This document shows positions 8,394 through 16,501 of a DNA stretch of 40,722 nt, piece after piece. This DNA is from Cardiobacteriales bacterium. Its GTDB lineage: Bacteria; Pseudomonadota; Gammaproteobacteria; Cardiobacteriales; Wohlfahrtiimonadaceae. Within the stretch, counting starts at the first letter, position 1, and each line of letters starts with the position of its first letter. The stretch spans positions 1-40,722 of the forward strand of contig JASLFR010000026.1 of NCBI GenBank assembly GCA_030150565.1. Reading direction: 5' to 3'. Below the pieces are notes generated by a model that saw only the letters and a program-made list of their open reading frames with translations, ran no database searches and was not told the DNA's origin. The position numbers and the translations under genes are program-made.

Positions 8394-9445
8394 TGGGGCA
8401 TAATTCTAAAGAGGAGTAGAGAGAGCCCAATCGCAAAGAATGTGGGTAAGAGAGCTCCAAAGATGGGGGAGTAACCCGCAATAATGATGAAATGCCCCAC
8501 CATCTCTGTAAAGAGGTAGAGCACTAATCCGATAATAATCCCAATTAAGATTCGAGCGCCTAATCCTTGACTCCGTTGTTGAGCGAAGATGAGGGGGGAG
8601 GCGATCAGAAGCATAGAGAGGCTTGTTAAAGGGGAGAAGAGTTTGCTCCAGAAGGCGAGCTCATATTGGCTCCCATCGAGCCCATTTTTAGCTAAATATT
8701 GGATGAAGGGGGCGAGCTTCATTAAAGGGAGCTCCTCAGGTGTTGCAGTGAGTGCGGCAATCGCATTCGCTTCAATCAGAGGGGGGAAGATTCTCCCTTT
8801 TTCACTCTCCGTTGTAAGGCGATGATCCTCAATATGTGTGATTTTCGCATTTGGCATTAGCCACTCTTTATCCTTAATCTCTATTGAGTTTCCACGAATA
8901 ATCTGATCGAGTCGCTGCTCATTCACTTCATAGAGGGTTACCCCTTTAAGCTCTGCGCCTGTGAGCGCACTTACCTGAATGACATAACCGTCACTAATCG
9001 CCCAAAATCCAGCGGATTGAGCCGCTCTCTGTTGCGCCATTTTTGCTTTTAGAGCGGTCTCTGGTACAACCCACTCACCAACGGCAAAATTGAGGAGCGC
9101 TAAAACAGTGGTAGCGAAGAGCGCCCCTCGAACGGTTCGTAATTTGCTAAATCCTGCCGCGCGAATCGCTGTCAATTCATTATTAGATGAGAGTTGCCCA
9201 AGCCCTACTAAACAGCCTAAAAGGAGCGCCATAGGAAAGATGCGATTAAGGCGAGTGGGCGCATCGAGCAGGAGAAAATGGAGCATCTCTTTTAATTGAT
9301 ACCCCTCTTTGAGCTCCTGTAGCTCATTGAGCGTGGTGAAGAGCGTTTCGATTAAACCTAAAAGAATGAGGCAGAGGAGTGTGGCGAGAAACGTTGCTCG
9401 AGCGATATAGCGATCGAAGGTGCCAAAAATGGGGGAGAGCTTCAT
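8390..9445 (-). CDS. lptG: LPS export system permease LptG
   Basis: 351 residues, YjgP/YjgQ family. It begins with FDRYIARATFLATLLCL, has three N-terminal membrane segments (about 15-37, 58-79, 99-117), a periplasmic beta-jellyroll (about 130-260), and three C-terminal membrane segments. With LptF it forms the inner-membrane channel of the LptB2FG ABC transporter, which lifts LPS out of the membrane to LptC/LptA. It begins directly after the lptF stop with no gap, so the two are translationally close. The LptG assignment over LptF rests on the N-terminal residues and second position in the pair. The convergent overlap with the phosphomannomutase gene leaves no room for a terminator between them. 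Confidence 0.93.
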   Translation of the reverse strand: MKLSPIFGTFDRYIARATFLATLLCLILLGLIETLFTTLNELQELKEGYQLKEMLHFLLLDAPTRLNRIFPMALLLGCLVGLGQLSSNNELTAIRAAGFSKLRTVRGALFATTVLALLNFAVGEWVVPETALKAKMAQQRAAQSAGFWAISDGYVIQVSALTGAELKGVTLYEVNEQRLDQIIRGNSIEIKDKEWLMPNAKITHIEDHRLTTESEKGRIFPPLIEANAIAALTATPEELPLMKLAPFIQYLAKNGLDGSQYELAFWSKLFSPLTSLSMLLIASPLIFAQQRSQGLGARILIGIIIGLVLYLFTEMVGHFIIIAGYSPIFGALLPTFFAIGLSLLLFRIMPH

Positions 9446-10510
9446 CTACAATCTCCTACTAAAGCGAAAAGCGATAATGATAGCGATGAGGAGCATAATT
9501 CCGTGAACCCACCATAAACCGAGTTGAGCAGGAATCTTCCCCTGTTTTAACCATGTTTGCCCCACCCCTAAGAGGTTGAAGTAGATCACATAGAGAATGA
9601 GTGCTCCAATCATCTTATTGAATGCCCCCTGTCGAGGTTGTGAGTGGGCGAATGCTGGAATCATGATGATGAGAATAAAGAGGGAGAGTGGTCCTGCAAT
9701 TCGGCGATGGAGCTCCCCTTGTTTAACCCCTGTAGGTTGCTCAAAGAGCTCTTTTGTGGAGTAGGAGAGCGCCTTATGGGCCAGAGGTTTTCCACTCTCT
9801 TCTAGCTGAATGCGGGACTCTTTAAAATAGAGCCGCTCCCGCACTTCCCCCTTCTCTGTATAGCGAGAACCGTTATGGAGGACGATGAAGCGAGTCCCTT
9901 CTTCATTGATATGTTGCTCCCCCTCTTTTGCGGTTGTTACCGAGAAGCCAGCCCACTTACCATTGAGATACTCATTAGTGTAGATAAAGACATTGTTGAG
10001 CATCTCACCATTTTTGCTGATGCTCTCCACATAGACGGTATGCTGCTTATTGAATGTTCTAAATACACCAGGTTTAAGAATGGTAAGTTGAGCACTCTCT
10101 CTCGCTTTATGGAGCACAACATCTTGCGTTTTAGCTACCTCAGGCACAATAAAGAAATTGAGGAGCGTGATGATGATCGCAAGAGGGATACCGAGCATCA
10201 TTAAGACTTTGTAGAAGCGGGTGATCGGCACACCAAGCGCAAACATCGCCGCCATCTCACTATCTTTATAGAGGCGTCCAAGCGCAATGATTGCAGAGAG
10301 AAGAAAGGTGAGCGGAAGGAGCTCTGTAATGAAGCGGATGAGTTGAAGGCCAACGAGTGAGAAGATCGCTGATGGGGCGAGCCCGCCAGAACTCGCCTCA
10401 TTGAGGTAGAGCGCTAAGCGTTGGGTCAATAGAATAGCGATGAGAATTGTAATCACTGCAAAGAATGTAGCGAGGATCTCACGGCTAACGTAGCGCTCTA
10501 AAATATTCAC
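9446..10510 (-). CDS. lptF: LPS export system permease LptF
   Basis: 354 residues of the YjgP/YjgQ family, beginning NILERYVSREILATFFAV, which is the LptF type. The start is GTG at 10508-10510 (CAC on the plus strand). It has the same plan as LptG: three membrane segments, a periplasmic jellyroll near 125-260, and three more membrane segments. It pairs with LptG in the LPS extractor complex. The gene lies 15 bases after tgt on the same strand, so tgt-lptF-lptG is probably one operon. That differs from E. coli, where tgt leads yajC-secDF and lptFG stands next to pepA. Confidence 0.93.
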   Translation of the reverse strand: MNILERYVSREILATFFAVITILIAILLTQRLALYLNEASSGGLAPSAIFSLVGLQLIRFITELLPLTFLLSAIIALGRLYKDSEMAAMFALGVPITRFYKVLMMLGIPLAIIITLLNFFIVPEVAKTQDVVLHKARESAQLTILKPGVFRTFNKQHTVYVESISKNGEMLNNVFIYTNEYLNGKWAGFSVTTAKEGEQHINEEGTRFIVLHNGSRYTEKGEVRERLYFKESRIQLEESGKPLAHKALSYSTKELFEQPTGVKQGELHRRIAGPLSLFILIIMIPAFAHSQPRQGAFNKMIGALILYVIYFNLLGVGQTWLKQGKIPAQLGLWWVHGIMLLIAIIIAFRFSRRL

Positions 10511-10525
10511 ATTCGCTCCTAAAGG

Positions 10526-11650
10526 TTAATGCCCCTGCTCAATATAGGTCTGCTCTTCATAGAAGGTCTTTCTAAATGCCTCAAAGCGCCCCTCATCTAG
10601 CGCTTGACGAATATTCTCCATGAGATCGAGGAAGTAGTGGAGATTATGGATACTCGCTAAATGTGCTCCTAAAATCTCTTTAGTGCGGATAAGGTGGCGT
10701 AAGTAGGAGCGGGTGAAGTTTTGGCAGGTGTAACATTCACACGTTGCATCAACAGGGCGAAGATCCTTCTCATAACGTTGATTCTTAATGCGGAGATTGC
10801 CAAAGCGGGTAAAGAGATGCCCATTGCGTGCATTACGGGTAGGAATGACACAATCGAACATATCAACGCCACGATAGACCCCCTCAACAAGATCTTCAGG
10901 TTTACCAACGCCCATTAAATAGTGGGGCTTATCTTTCGGCATGATTGGAGCAAGATGTTCTAAGATCTCATCCCGCTGCTCTTTTGGTTCGCCTACCGCT
11001 AAGCCGCCGATTGCGTAGCCATCAAATTCGATCTCTAAGAGCGCATCGAGAGAGCGTGTACGAAGATCGGGATACATTCCCCCCTGAATGATGCCAAAGA
11101 GAGAGTTTGGGTTCCCTTCAAAAGCATCTTTTGAGCGTCTAGCCCAACGCATTGAGAGCTCCATAGAGAGGCGCGCCTCTTCATACGTTGCAGGGTATGG
11201 GGTGCACTCATCAAAAGCCATAACAATATCTGATCCTAAGACTCGTTGTATCTCCATTGAGGTTTCAGGATCGAGAAAACATTTTCGCCCATCAAAAGGG
11301 GAGCGGAAGGAGACCCCCTCTTCGCTGATTTTACGCAATTCAGCTAAAGAGAAGACTTGAAACCCTCCAGAATCGGTCAAGATCGGTTTATGCCAATTCA
11401 TAAAATCGTGGAGATCGCCATGCGCCTCAATCACCTCTAAACCAGGGCGCAACCAGAGATGAAAGGTATTACCGAGAATAATTTGAGCATTCATCTCTTC
11501 TAGATTTTTTGGTGTTACCCCCTTTACCGTTGCAATGGTGCCAACAGGCATAAAAATTGGGGTTTCGATCGTTCCACGTTCGGGGAATGTCTCAAAAGTG
11601 ATGCGCCCACGGCGCGCAAGTCCTTCGGTCTTTAAAAGCTCAAATTTCAT
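10526..11650 (-). CDS. tgt: tRNA-guanine transglycosylase (queuine/preQ1)
   Basis: 374 residues (E. coli 375). It swaps guanine-34 of GUN-anticodon tRNAs for preQ1 in queuosine synthesis. Family signatures are MPVGTIATVKG, ILGNTFHLWLRPG, LTDSGGFQVFSL, the catalytic-region DMFDCVIPTRNARNGH, and the zinc site CECYTCQN with a downstream His. The ATG at 11648-11650 is chosen because Tgt proteins begin MKFEL; the frame is open for 17 more codons upstream, but those have no family match. queA, its usual neighbour, is not here. Confidence 0.96.
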   Translation of the reverse strand: MKFELLKTEGLARRGRITFETFPERGTIETPIFMPVGTIATVKGVTPKNLEEMNAQIILGNTFHLWLRPGLEVIEAHGDLHDFMNWHKPILTDSGGFQVFSLAELRKISEEGVSFRSPFDGRKCFLDPETSMEIQRVLGSDIVMAFDECTPYPATYEEARLSMELSMRWARRSKDAFEGNPNSLFGIIQGGMYPDLRTRSLDALLEIEFDGYAIGGLAVGEPKEQRDEILEHLAPIMPKDKPHYLMGVGKPEDLVEGVYRGVDMFDCVIPTRNARNGHLFTRFGNLRIKNQRYEKDLRPVDATCECYTCQNFTRSYLRHLIRTKEILGAHLASIHNLHYFLDLMENIRQALDEGRFEAFRKTFYEEQTYIEQGH

Positions 11651-11784
11651 TAATATTCTGTTATCTAAATTAGCGTTAAAATGGGAGAGGATGAACCTCA
11701 CAAAAGAGCTCTATTTTACCTTGAAATGGGAAAAACTGCACGCTCGCTACAGCGCTCTCTTTTAGGGTGAGGAGGGGGAGAAGT

Positions 11785-11793
11785 TGCTATAAT
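11785..11793 (+). promoter_or_regulatory. Extended -10 promoter for holC
   Basis: TGCTATAAT is a perfect extended -10 element (TG, one base, then TATAAT at 11788-11793), 50 bases before the holC ATG. I see no good -35, which extended -10 promoters can lack. Confidence 0.55.
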
Positions 11794-11842
11794 TTAGCTC
11801 CAATCTTTCAAATCGATTAAATTTAGATGAGTCTGCATCATT

Positions 11843-12286
11843 ATGAGTCAATCCCCCCTTTTTGTCCGTTTCTATCTACTTCCTGCGCACCGTGTACATG
11901 AGTTGCCGATGCTTGCGTTGACACTCCTTAAAAAGGCGATGGAGGCGAAAGAGCCCACTCTTCTTCTGCACGATGATCCGCTCTTTCTAAAGGGGGTGAG
12001 TGATGCACTTTGGGGGGATGAGCCGAGCCGTTTTCTTCACCATCAGCTGCTTGAGATTGGGGATCGCCCCTCTTCGTTCGATTTTATCTATCTCTCAACA
12101 GAGGAGGTTGCACTTCCTCATAGCTCTCTATTGATTAATCTCTCACAGAGGGTGCCAAAAGAGCTCTCCTCTTACCGAAGAATCTTTGAGTTGAGCTCCC
12201 ATCACGCCGATTTTGTGCAGAGTGCTCGGGAGCATTATCGCTATTATCAGAGAGCGGGGGCAGAGATTGAGCATGTCGATTGTTAA
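11843..12286 (+). CDS. holC: DNA polymerase III subunit chi
   Basis: 147 residues, the size of HolC. It begins with the FYLLPAHR beta strand typical of chi, has ALWGDEPSRFLHHQL in the middle (family pattern ALW...FxPH), and ends with the conserved AREHYRYYQRAG. Chi binds psi and SSB and links the clamp loader to SSB-coated lagging-strand template. Similarity is moderate, so the call rests on these short motifs and the length. In many relatives holC lies between pepA and valS; here neither is present. Confidence 0.75.
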   Translation: MSQSPLFVRFYLLPAHRVHELPMLALTLLKKAMEAKEPTLLLHDDPLFLKGVSDALWGDEPSRFLHHQLLEIGDRPSSFDFIYLSTEEVALPHSSLLINLSQRVPKELSSYRRIFELSSHHADFVQSAREHYRYYQRAGAEIEHVDC

Positions 12287-12296
12287 TTTAAGGGGT

Positions 12297-12321
12297 GGAG
12301 AGATTTCTCCTCTCTTTTTTT
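12297..12321 (+). terminator. Possible intrinsic terminator after holC
   Basis: A short stem, AGAGA at 12299-12303 pairing with TCTCT at 12311-12315, runs directly into a run of T to 12321. The stem is weak (5 bp), so termination may be partial. Confidence 0.35.
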
Positions 12322-12371
12322 AGAAAAGAATTACAATGGCTCAACGTTTTAAAAAATATTTAGGAGAAAAG

Positions 12372-12908
12372 ATGAGACGTTTAATGACAATTGGGGCGAT
12401 CGCGCTTCTTCTTGCAGGCTGTTTTGGTGGAGATGAAGAGAAGGCGGTGAGCAGTAAAGGGGGAGTTGAGCCTACACTCTCTAAAAATGGGGAGTTTTCG
12501 ATCCTTCTCGATAAAGGATTTAAAGATTATTACGACGAGTTTGATAAGATCGCTCACCGTGTTGTTGGGATCGATAAAGAGGCGATTAACCTCATCTATA
12601 TCAAAGGGGATCAAGAGCTAGGCGATATGGTGTACGGCTTAGGATTTGAATTTGGTAGAGATGAAGCGATCGATATGGATGGATTTAAGCAGATTCTTAA
12701 AGCAAATTTAGGGGAGGCGGGGAATGTAATTGAGCGTCCTAATCCTAAAGAGCTCGAGTATAGTTTAGTTAATGAGATGGGGGCGAAAGTGTATGAGTAC
12801 TGCCTCCTCTCAGCGGATAATCGATTCTTAACGGTTTCTGCTGCAAGTATTAAATCGATGGACAACTCTAAAAATCTGATCGATTCTATTAAAATTTTAA
12901 AGCCGTAA
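12372..12908 (+). CDS. Putative lipoprotein of unknown function
   Basis: 178 residues from the ATG at 12372, which has AGGAG at 12362-12366; an in-frame ATG at 12336 has no such site. It starts MRRLMTIGAIALLLAGC, a lipoprotein signal with Cys17 in the lipobox LAGC. The next residue is Phe, not Asp, so Lol sorting to the outer membrane is likely. The mature part is a mixed alpha/beta domain of about 160 residues, with no cysteine other than one in YEYCLLSAD and no motif I recognise. It stands alone between holC and a strong terminator. Confidence 0.75.
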   Translation: MRRLMTIGAIALLLAGCFGGDEEKAVSSKGGVEPTLSKNGEFSILLDKGFKDYYDEFDKIAHRVVGIDKEAINLIYIKGDQELGDMVYGLGFEFGRDEAIDMDGFKQILKANLGEAGNVIERPNPKELEYSLVNEMGAKVYEYCLLSADNRFLTVSAASIKSMDNSKNLIDSIKILKP

Positions 12909-12945
12909 ATACTCAAATTTTCCAAAGATGAGTTAATAATTGGAG

Positions 12946-12976
12946 AGCCCCACCCTTAAAGAGTGGGGCTTTTTTT
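12946..12976 (+). terminator. Rho-independent terminator
   Basis: A perfect 8-bp GC-rich stem, AGCCCCAC at 12946-12953 with GTGGGGCT at 12963-12970, has a 9-base loop and a T7 run at 12970-12976. It ends the lipoprotein gene. It lacks a T tract in the other direction. Confidence 0.9.
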
Positions 12977-13013
12977 GTGCAAGATGTGTGATCTTTAACC
13001 GTTCGTTAGCGAT

Positions 13014-13745
13014 TTATTGGATTCGGTTCCGAATGCGCTCTGCTCGTTCAGCAGGTGCTGGGTGTGAGCTAAAGAGTGAATTTCCACCCCCCATCTTTGC
13101 TAACTTATCGAAAGCGGTAGCCAGAGCGATGGGATTATAGTTGTAGCGCGTTAAGAGCTCGAAGGAGTAGTTATCCGCCTCTAACTCTTGTCGTTGTGAG
13201 AATTGCGCATTTAAGAAACCTTCACCGAGCGCCCCTAATTGTGAGCGGCTCAATACCGCCAATCGAGAATCGCCACTACTTAAAATATCGCGCCCAAGTG
13301 ATGCGAGCATTGCGGTTCTAAAGCGATTTTTTGTATGTCCAAGAGCGACGTGACCAATCTCATGACCAAGAACGCCCCGCACTTCATCATCACTCATTAA
13401 ATCCATCAAACCAGAGTAGATACGGATACAGCCGTTAGGCATCGCCCACGCATTCGCTTCATTCTTCTGATAGACCCGATAATTGAGAGTCACTCCATTA
13501 ACAGTGGTGGGAAGCCCCTTTTTAATTGCGGCAAGACGGCGCCCATAGCTACTATTGTCAGGCGCAATTTGATGTTTTTGATCCATCTCTTGGCATGATT
13601 GTTCTGAAGCTCCCTGTAGACTCTGATCCGTCAACGTTAATGCTTGAACTCCCTTCATCCCCATCTGTAGCGCTGCCTGATCACTAATGCAGCTTGTGAG
13701 AAGTAGAGAGCTTGCGATGATGGCGCTCTTAACGAGATGATTCAT
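13014..13745 (-). CDS. M48-family metalloprotease lipoprotein (LoiP/YcaL-like)
   Basis: 243 residues. The signal MNHLVKSAIIASSLLLTSC has lipobox Cys19. The zinc site is HEIGH at 128-132 with the third ligand Glu187 in ELEAD (ExxAD pattern), and the C-terminus has the SSHPAPAERAERI box of Oma1/LoiP/YcaL peptidases. These act in the periplasm on damaged outer-membrane or envelope proteins. Serine after the lipid-bearing Cys region (CIS) suggests outer-membrane sorting. The gene follows recN by 15 bases as the last of a four-gene minus-strand unit. Which of LoiP, YcaL or BepA it best matches is uncertain; it lacks the TPR half of BepA. Confidence 0.85.
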   Translation of the reverse strand: MNHLVKSAIIASSLLLTSCISDQAALQMGMKGVQALTLTDQSLQGASEQSCQEMDQKHQIAPDNSSYGRRLAAIKKGLPTTVNGVTLNYRVYQKNEANAWAMPNGCIRIYSGLMDLMSDDEVRGVLGHEIGHVALGHTKNRFRTAMLASLGRDILSSGDSRLAVLSRSQLGALGEGFLNAQFSQRQELEADNYSFELLTRYNYNPIALATAFDKLAKMGGGNSLFSSHPAPAERAERIRNRIQ

Positions 13746-13760
13746 AATAATTTTACCTCT

Positions 13761-15440
13761 TTAATTGATATTGAAATCGGGGTGAATCTGCCCAAGCAGC
13801 TCTTTAGCATGTTGATAGGTGGTATCGCTTAAGGTGACGCCGCCAAGCATTCGTGCGATCTCCCCAATGCGCTCCTCATGATTGAGCTCACGAAGGGAGG
13901 TGGTTGTCTCGTTTCTCCCTTTACTCTTCTCAACGAGGAGATGATGATGACCAAAAATAGCAACTTGTGGAAGGTGGGTAACACAGATCACCTGCCGCCC
14001 TTCACTCAGTTGGTGAAGGTGTTGCCCAATAATCTCCGCAACAGCACCCCCCACACCTGTATCGACCTCATCAAAGACTAGAATAGGGCGTGCTGATTTG
14101 AGGCTTAAAATAACGGCAATCGCAAGGCTAATTCGGGCAAGCTCCCCTCCAGAAGCGACTTGGTTGAGGGGCATGAGGGGTTGACCAGGGTTAGCGGAGA
14201 CCTCAAATTCAATGCGTTCATTCCCTTGTGGGTGGAAAGGGGGAAGGGGGGCGAGTTTAATTTTAAAGACTCCCCCCTCCATCGCAAGATTCTGCATCGC
14301 TTCGGTGATCTTCTGGTTGAGCGCTTTCACCCCCTTTTTACGCCCTTTAGTGAGTAGATCTGCCTCCCTTTGCCATCTCTCTTCAGCCTCTTTGATCTTC
14401 TCTTTTAACGCCTCAAGATCCTCTTCAGAGAGATCCGATTCTGCAAGCTCCTTCTCAAGGGCGGCCTGCTTCTCTAAGAGTGCCTCAGGCTCGATGCGAT
14501 GTTTTCGTGCCAATCCATTGAGTGCCCGCATTCGCTCATCGATCTCAATGAGCTCTTGCTCATCAAAATCTTCAAGATCGTGGTGCCGCTGGAGGCTCTG
14601 ATCCGATTCATTAATGAGGATTGAAGCATTCTCCAACATCTCCGCCAGCTCTTTAAATTGGGGCTCCTGCTCTGCAAGAGTGCTGATCTGGTTCTGAATA
14701 GCGGTGAGTTGCCGAATCACCCCCTCGTCACTATTGAGACGATCGAGGGAGCTTTGCAAAATAGAGAGCCGATTCTCATAATTGCTTAGAGAGGTGAAAC
14801 GCTCATTAATTCGCTCCCACTCATTCTCTTCAGGAGCGATGGAGTGAAACTCTGCTAATTGAAATTTGAGAAAGTTGATCCGCTCTTGGGCGCTCTCATC
14901 ACGGTTGAGTAGTGCCTCGTACTGCTGATGGAGCTCCTGAAGATTGGCGCTAAGAAGGGTGAGCTTGCGGTATTGAGGTTCACTATCGGAGAAGAGATCC
15001 ACAAGTCTGCGCTGCTCCGATTGCTTCATTAAAGATTGATGTGCATGTTGCCCATGGATATCGACAAGATGTTCCCCTAAACGCTTCAGCATATGGAGCG
15101 GCATGGGGCGACCATTAATAAATCCACGAGAGCGCCCACTTTTATTGATTACGCGTCGAAGAATGAGCTCATCTTCACCGCTCTCTAACTGCTGCTCTTT
15201 TAACCACTCCTTCACCCGGGGGAGCGCGCTCATATCGAAGGTTGCGGAGACCTCACCCTGATCTCTCCCTTTATAGATCATGTTGCTATTGGTACGCTCC
15301 CCTAAAAGGAGAGAGAGCGCATCAACTGTGATCGATTTTCCCGCCCCCGTCTCGCCGCTAATCACGGTGAGCCCTCTATGCAATTCAAGATTGAGGGTAT
15401 CGATAATGGCAAAATTGTGGATTGAGAGATCAATTAGCAT
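13761..15440 (-). CDS. recN: DNA repair ATPase RecN
   Basis: 559 residues (E. coli 553). It is an SMC-like protein: Walker A GETGAGKS at 29-36, a coiled-coil region in the middle (about 150-360), the ABC signature SGGELARISLA, Walker B LVFDEVDTGVGG, and the conserved IHGQHAHQSL. RecN helps hold broken DNA ends and sister chromatids during double-strand break repair. It is preceded by the glutaredoxin-like gene by nine bases. I saw no clear LexA box upstream, and the gene is inside an operon, so regulation may differ from the SOS-controlled E. coli gene. Confidence 0.96.
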   Translation of the reverse strand: MLIDLSIHNFAIIDTLNLELHRGLTVISGETGAGKSITVDALSLLLGERTNSNMIYKGRDQGEVSATFDMSALPRVKEWLKEQQLESGEDELILRRVINKSGRSRGFINGRPMPLHMLKRLGEHLVDIHGQHAHQSLMKQSEQRRLVDLFSDSEPQYRKLTLLSANLQELHQQYEALLNRDESAQERINFLKFQLAEFHSIAPEENEWERINERFTSLSNYENRLSILQSSLDRLNSDEGVIRQLTAIQNQISTLAEQEPQFKELAEMLENASILINESDQSLQRHHDLEDFDEQELIEIDERMRALNGLARKHRIEPEALLEKQAALEKELAESDLSEEDLEALKEKIKEAEERWQREADLLTKGRKKGVKALNQKITEAMQNLAMEGGVFKIKLAPLPPFHPQGNERIEFEVSANPGQPLMPLNQVASGGELARISLAIAVILSLKSARPILVFDEVDTGVGGAVAEIIGQHLHQLSEGRQVICVTHLPQVAIFGHHHLLVEKSKGRNETTTSLRELNHEERIGEIARMLGGVTLSDTTYQHAKELLGQIHPDFNIN

Positions 15441-15449
15441 AAGTCACGC

Positions 15450-15689
15450 TCATTTAGAAGAATCGGTTTTCAATATTAAAATTAGAGAATCGAGATCGAT
15501 GGGGCTTGGGTAATCAACGCCATCAATATGGAGAACAGGGATCGACCAGCCCCACTTCTCAACCAGTTTAGGATCATCTGCAATCTCGATATAGTGGTAA
15601 TCGATCGAGGCTTCCTTTAATTGCTCCTCTAAATCATCACAAAGATGGCAACCATCTGTACCGTAGAGGAGGGGTTTACACTTATCCAT
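15450..15689 (-). CDS. Glutaredoxin-like protein (DUF836 family)
   Basis: 79 residues from the ATG at 15687-15689; a longer open frame exists upstream, but it overlaps the previous gene and lacks family similarity. The redox motif CHLC is at 14-17 after LLYGTDG, and the cis-proline loop is WSIPVLHIDG. This matches the small thioredoxin-fold DUF836 family. Function is unknown beyond probable thiol-disulfide chemistry. It lies between an unknown membrane protein and recN, with gaps of 22 and 9 bases. Confidence 0.8.
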   Translation of the reverse strand: MDKCKPLLYGTDGCHLCDDLEEQLKEASIDYHYIEIADDPKLVEKWGWSIPVLHIDGVDYPSPIDLDSLILILKTDSSK

Positions 15690-15711
15690 AAAATTATTAC
15701 TGATCAATAGG

Positions 15712-16392
15712 TTAGTGGGATGAATCTTTTTGAGAGGGGGCAGGCTCTGGAATTCTGCCAACCGCTAACTCGAGGGCGCGGATGATTTTATCCCCTTCGT
15801 TCTCTAAGAAGCGTTGCGCCTCTTTTGAGTGTAAGAAATTTTGGATCAGGGAGCTCTGTAGCATCGCTTGCAGTTGAGAAGATTCGATTCTCTCCCCCGC
15901 TTTAAGGAGCGCTTCAGGCGTAAAGAGGCTTCTGAAGTGGCTAAATGAGTTTAAACTCCTCTTATAATAGGGGGAGCGAACAAACTGATTGAGATTTTTT
16001 CCCTCTAAAACCACCTGCTTTTTAAAGATATTGGTGACGATTTTTGTCGCCCAGCGGCTAATGAAGCGGGCTAGAATGGTTAAAGCGATCGCCGATGCGA
16101 TGATGACATAACCGATCTTCCACCCCCAACCATCGATAAAGAAGAGCGCGACAATAATATTAGTAGCGATGATCATCGATGCAACAATGAGGAACTGCGT
16201 TGCGTGTTTCATCAACGTTTTAGAGATTAACCCTGTAAAGTGGTAGATCACCCGCTGAGGCGCCTCTTCAAAAAATTCACGATCGGTGACAGAGCGTCTG
16301 TTAGGCATCTCTAAAAATTGAAAATCGGCCTCTTCTTGCGTTCTAGATGCTGTATCTGCCCCATTTTTCTGTTGCTGTTCGTTCGACTTCAC
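15712..16392 (-). CDS. Inner-membrane protein of unknown function
   Basis: About 226 residues if the GTG at 16390-16392 is used; TTG codons at 16398 and 16416 are other candidates. AGAGGA lies 9 bases before the GTG. A polar N-terminal region of about 60 residues is followed by two close membrane segments (VASMIIATNIIVALFFI and IGYVIIASAIALTILA). A basic, helical C-terminal region of about 110 residues is likely cytoplasmic. I do not recognise the family. It heads the operon with the glutaredoxin-like protein, recN and the M48 protease. Its promoter region is shared with the divergent kdsD. Confidence 0.7.
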   Translation of the reverse strand: MKSNEQQQKNGADTASRTQEEADFQFLEMPNRRSVTDREFFEEAPQRVIYHFTGLISKTLMKHATQFLIVASMIIATNIIVALFFIDGWGWKIGYVIIASAIALTILARFISRWATKIVTNIFKKQVVLEGKNLNQFVRSPYYKRSLNSFSHFRSLFTPEALLKAGERIESSQLQAMLQSSLIQNFLHSKEAQRFLENEGDKIIRALELAVGRIPEPAPSQKDSSH

Positions 16393-16463
16393 GCTCAATA
16401 ATCCTCTCTTGTTCAATTCTTAAATTGCGGATTTTCCCTTTTCATCATTATCGATTATTCCGC

Positions 16464-16469
16464 TATACT
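16464..16469 (+). promoter_or_regulatory. Candidate -10 box for kdsD
   Basis: TATACT lies 32 bases before the kdsD ATG, in the divergent gap between kdsD and the unknown membrane protein gene. The -35 is poor (TTCATC at 16441-16446, 17-base spacer). Confidence 0.4.
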
Positions 16470-16501
16470 TTAGCCCATTATTGTAAATCAAAAGTAGGGC
16501 G

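Noticed and set aside
11651..11701. N-terminal extension of Tgt by 17 residues.
   Set aside because: Tgt proteins begin MKFEL; the extension has no similarity and lies in the intergenic region.
14160..14601. Long open frames antisense to recN.
   Set aside because: They shadow the recN frame, have no ribosome-binding site and no recognisable protein.
16440..16501. Possible LexA box in the kdsD/recN-operon divergent gap.
   Set aside because: No CTGT-N8-ACAG match was found by eye.
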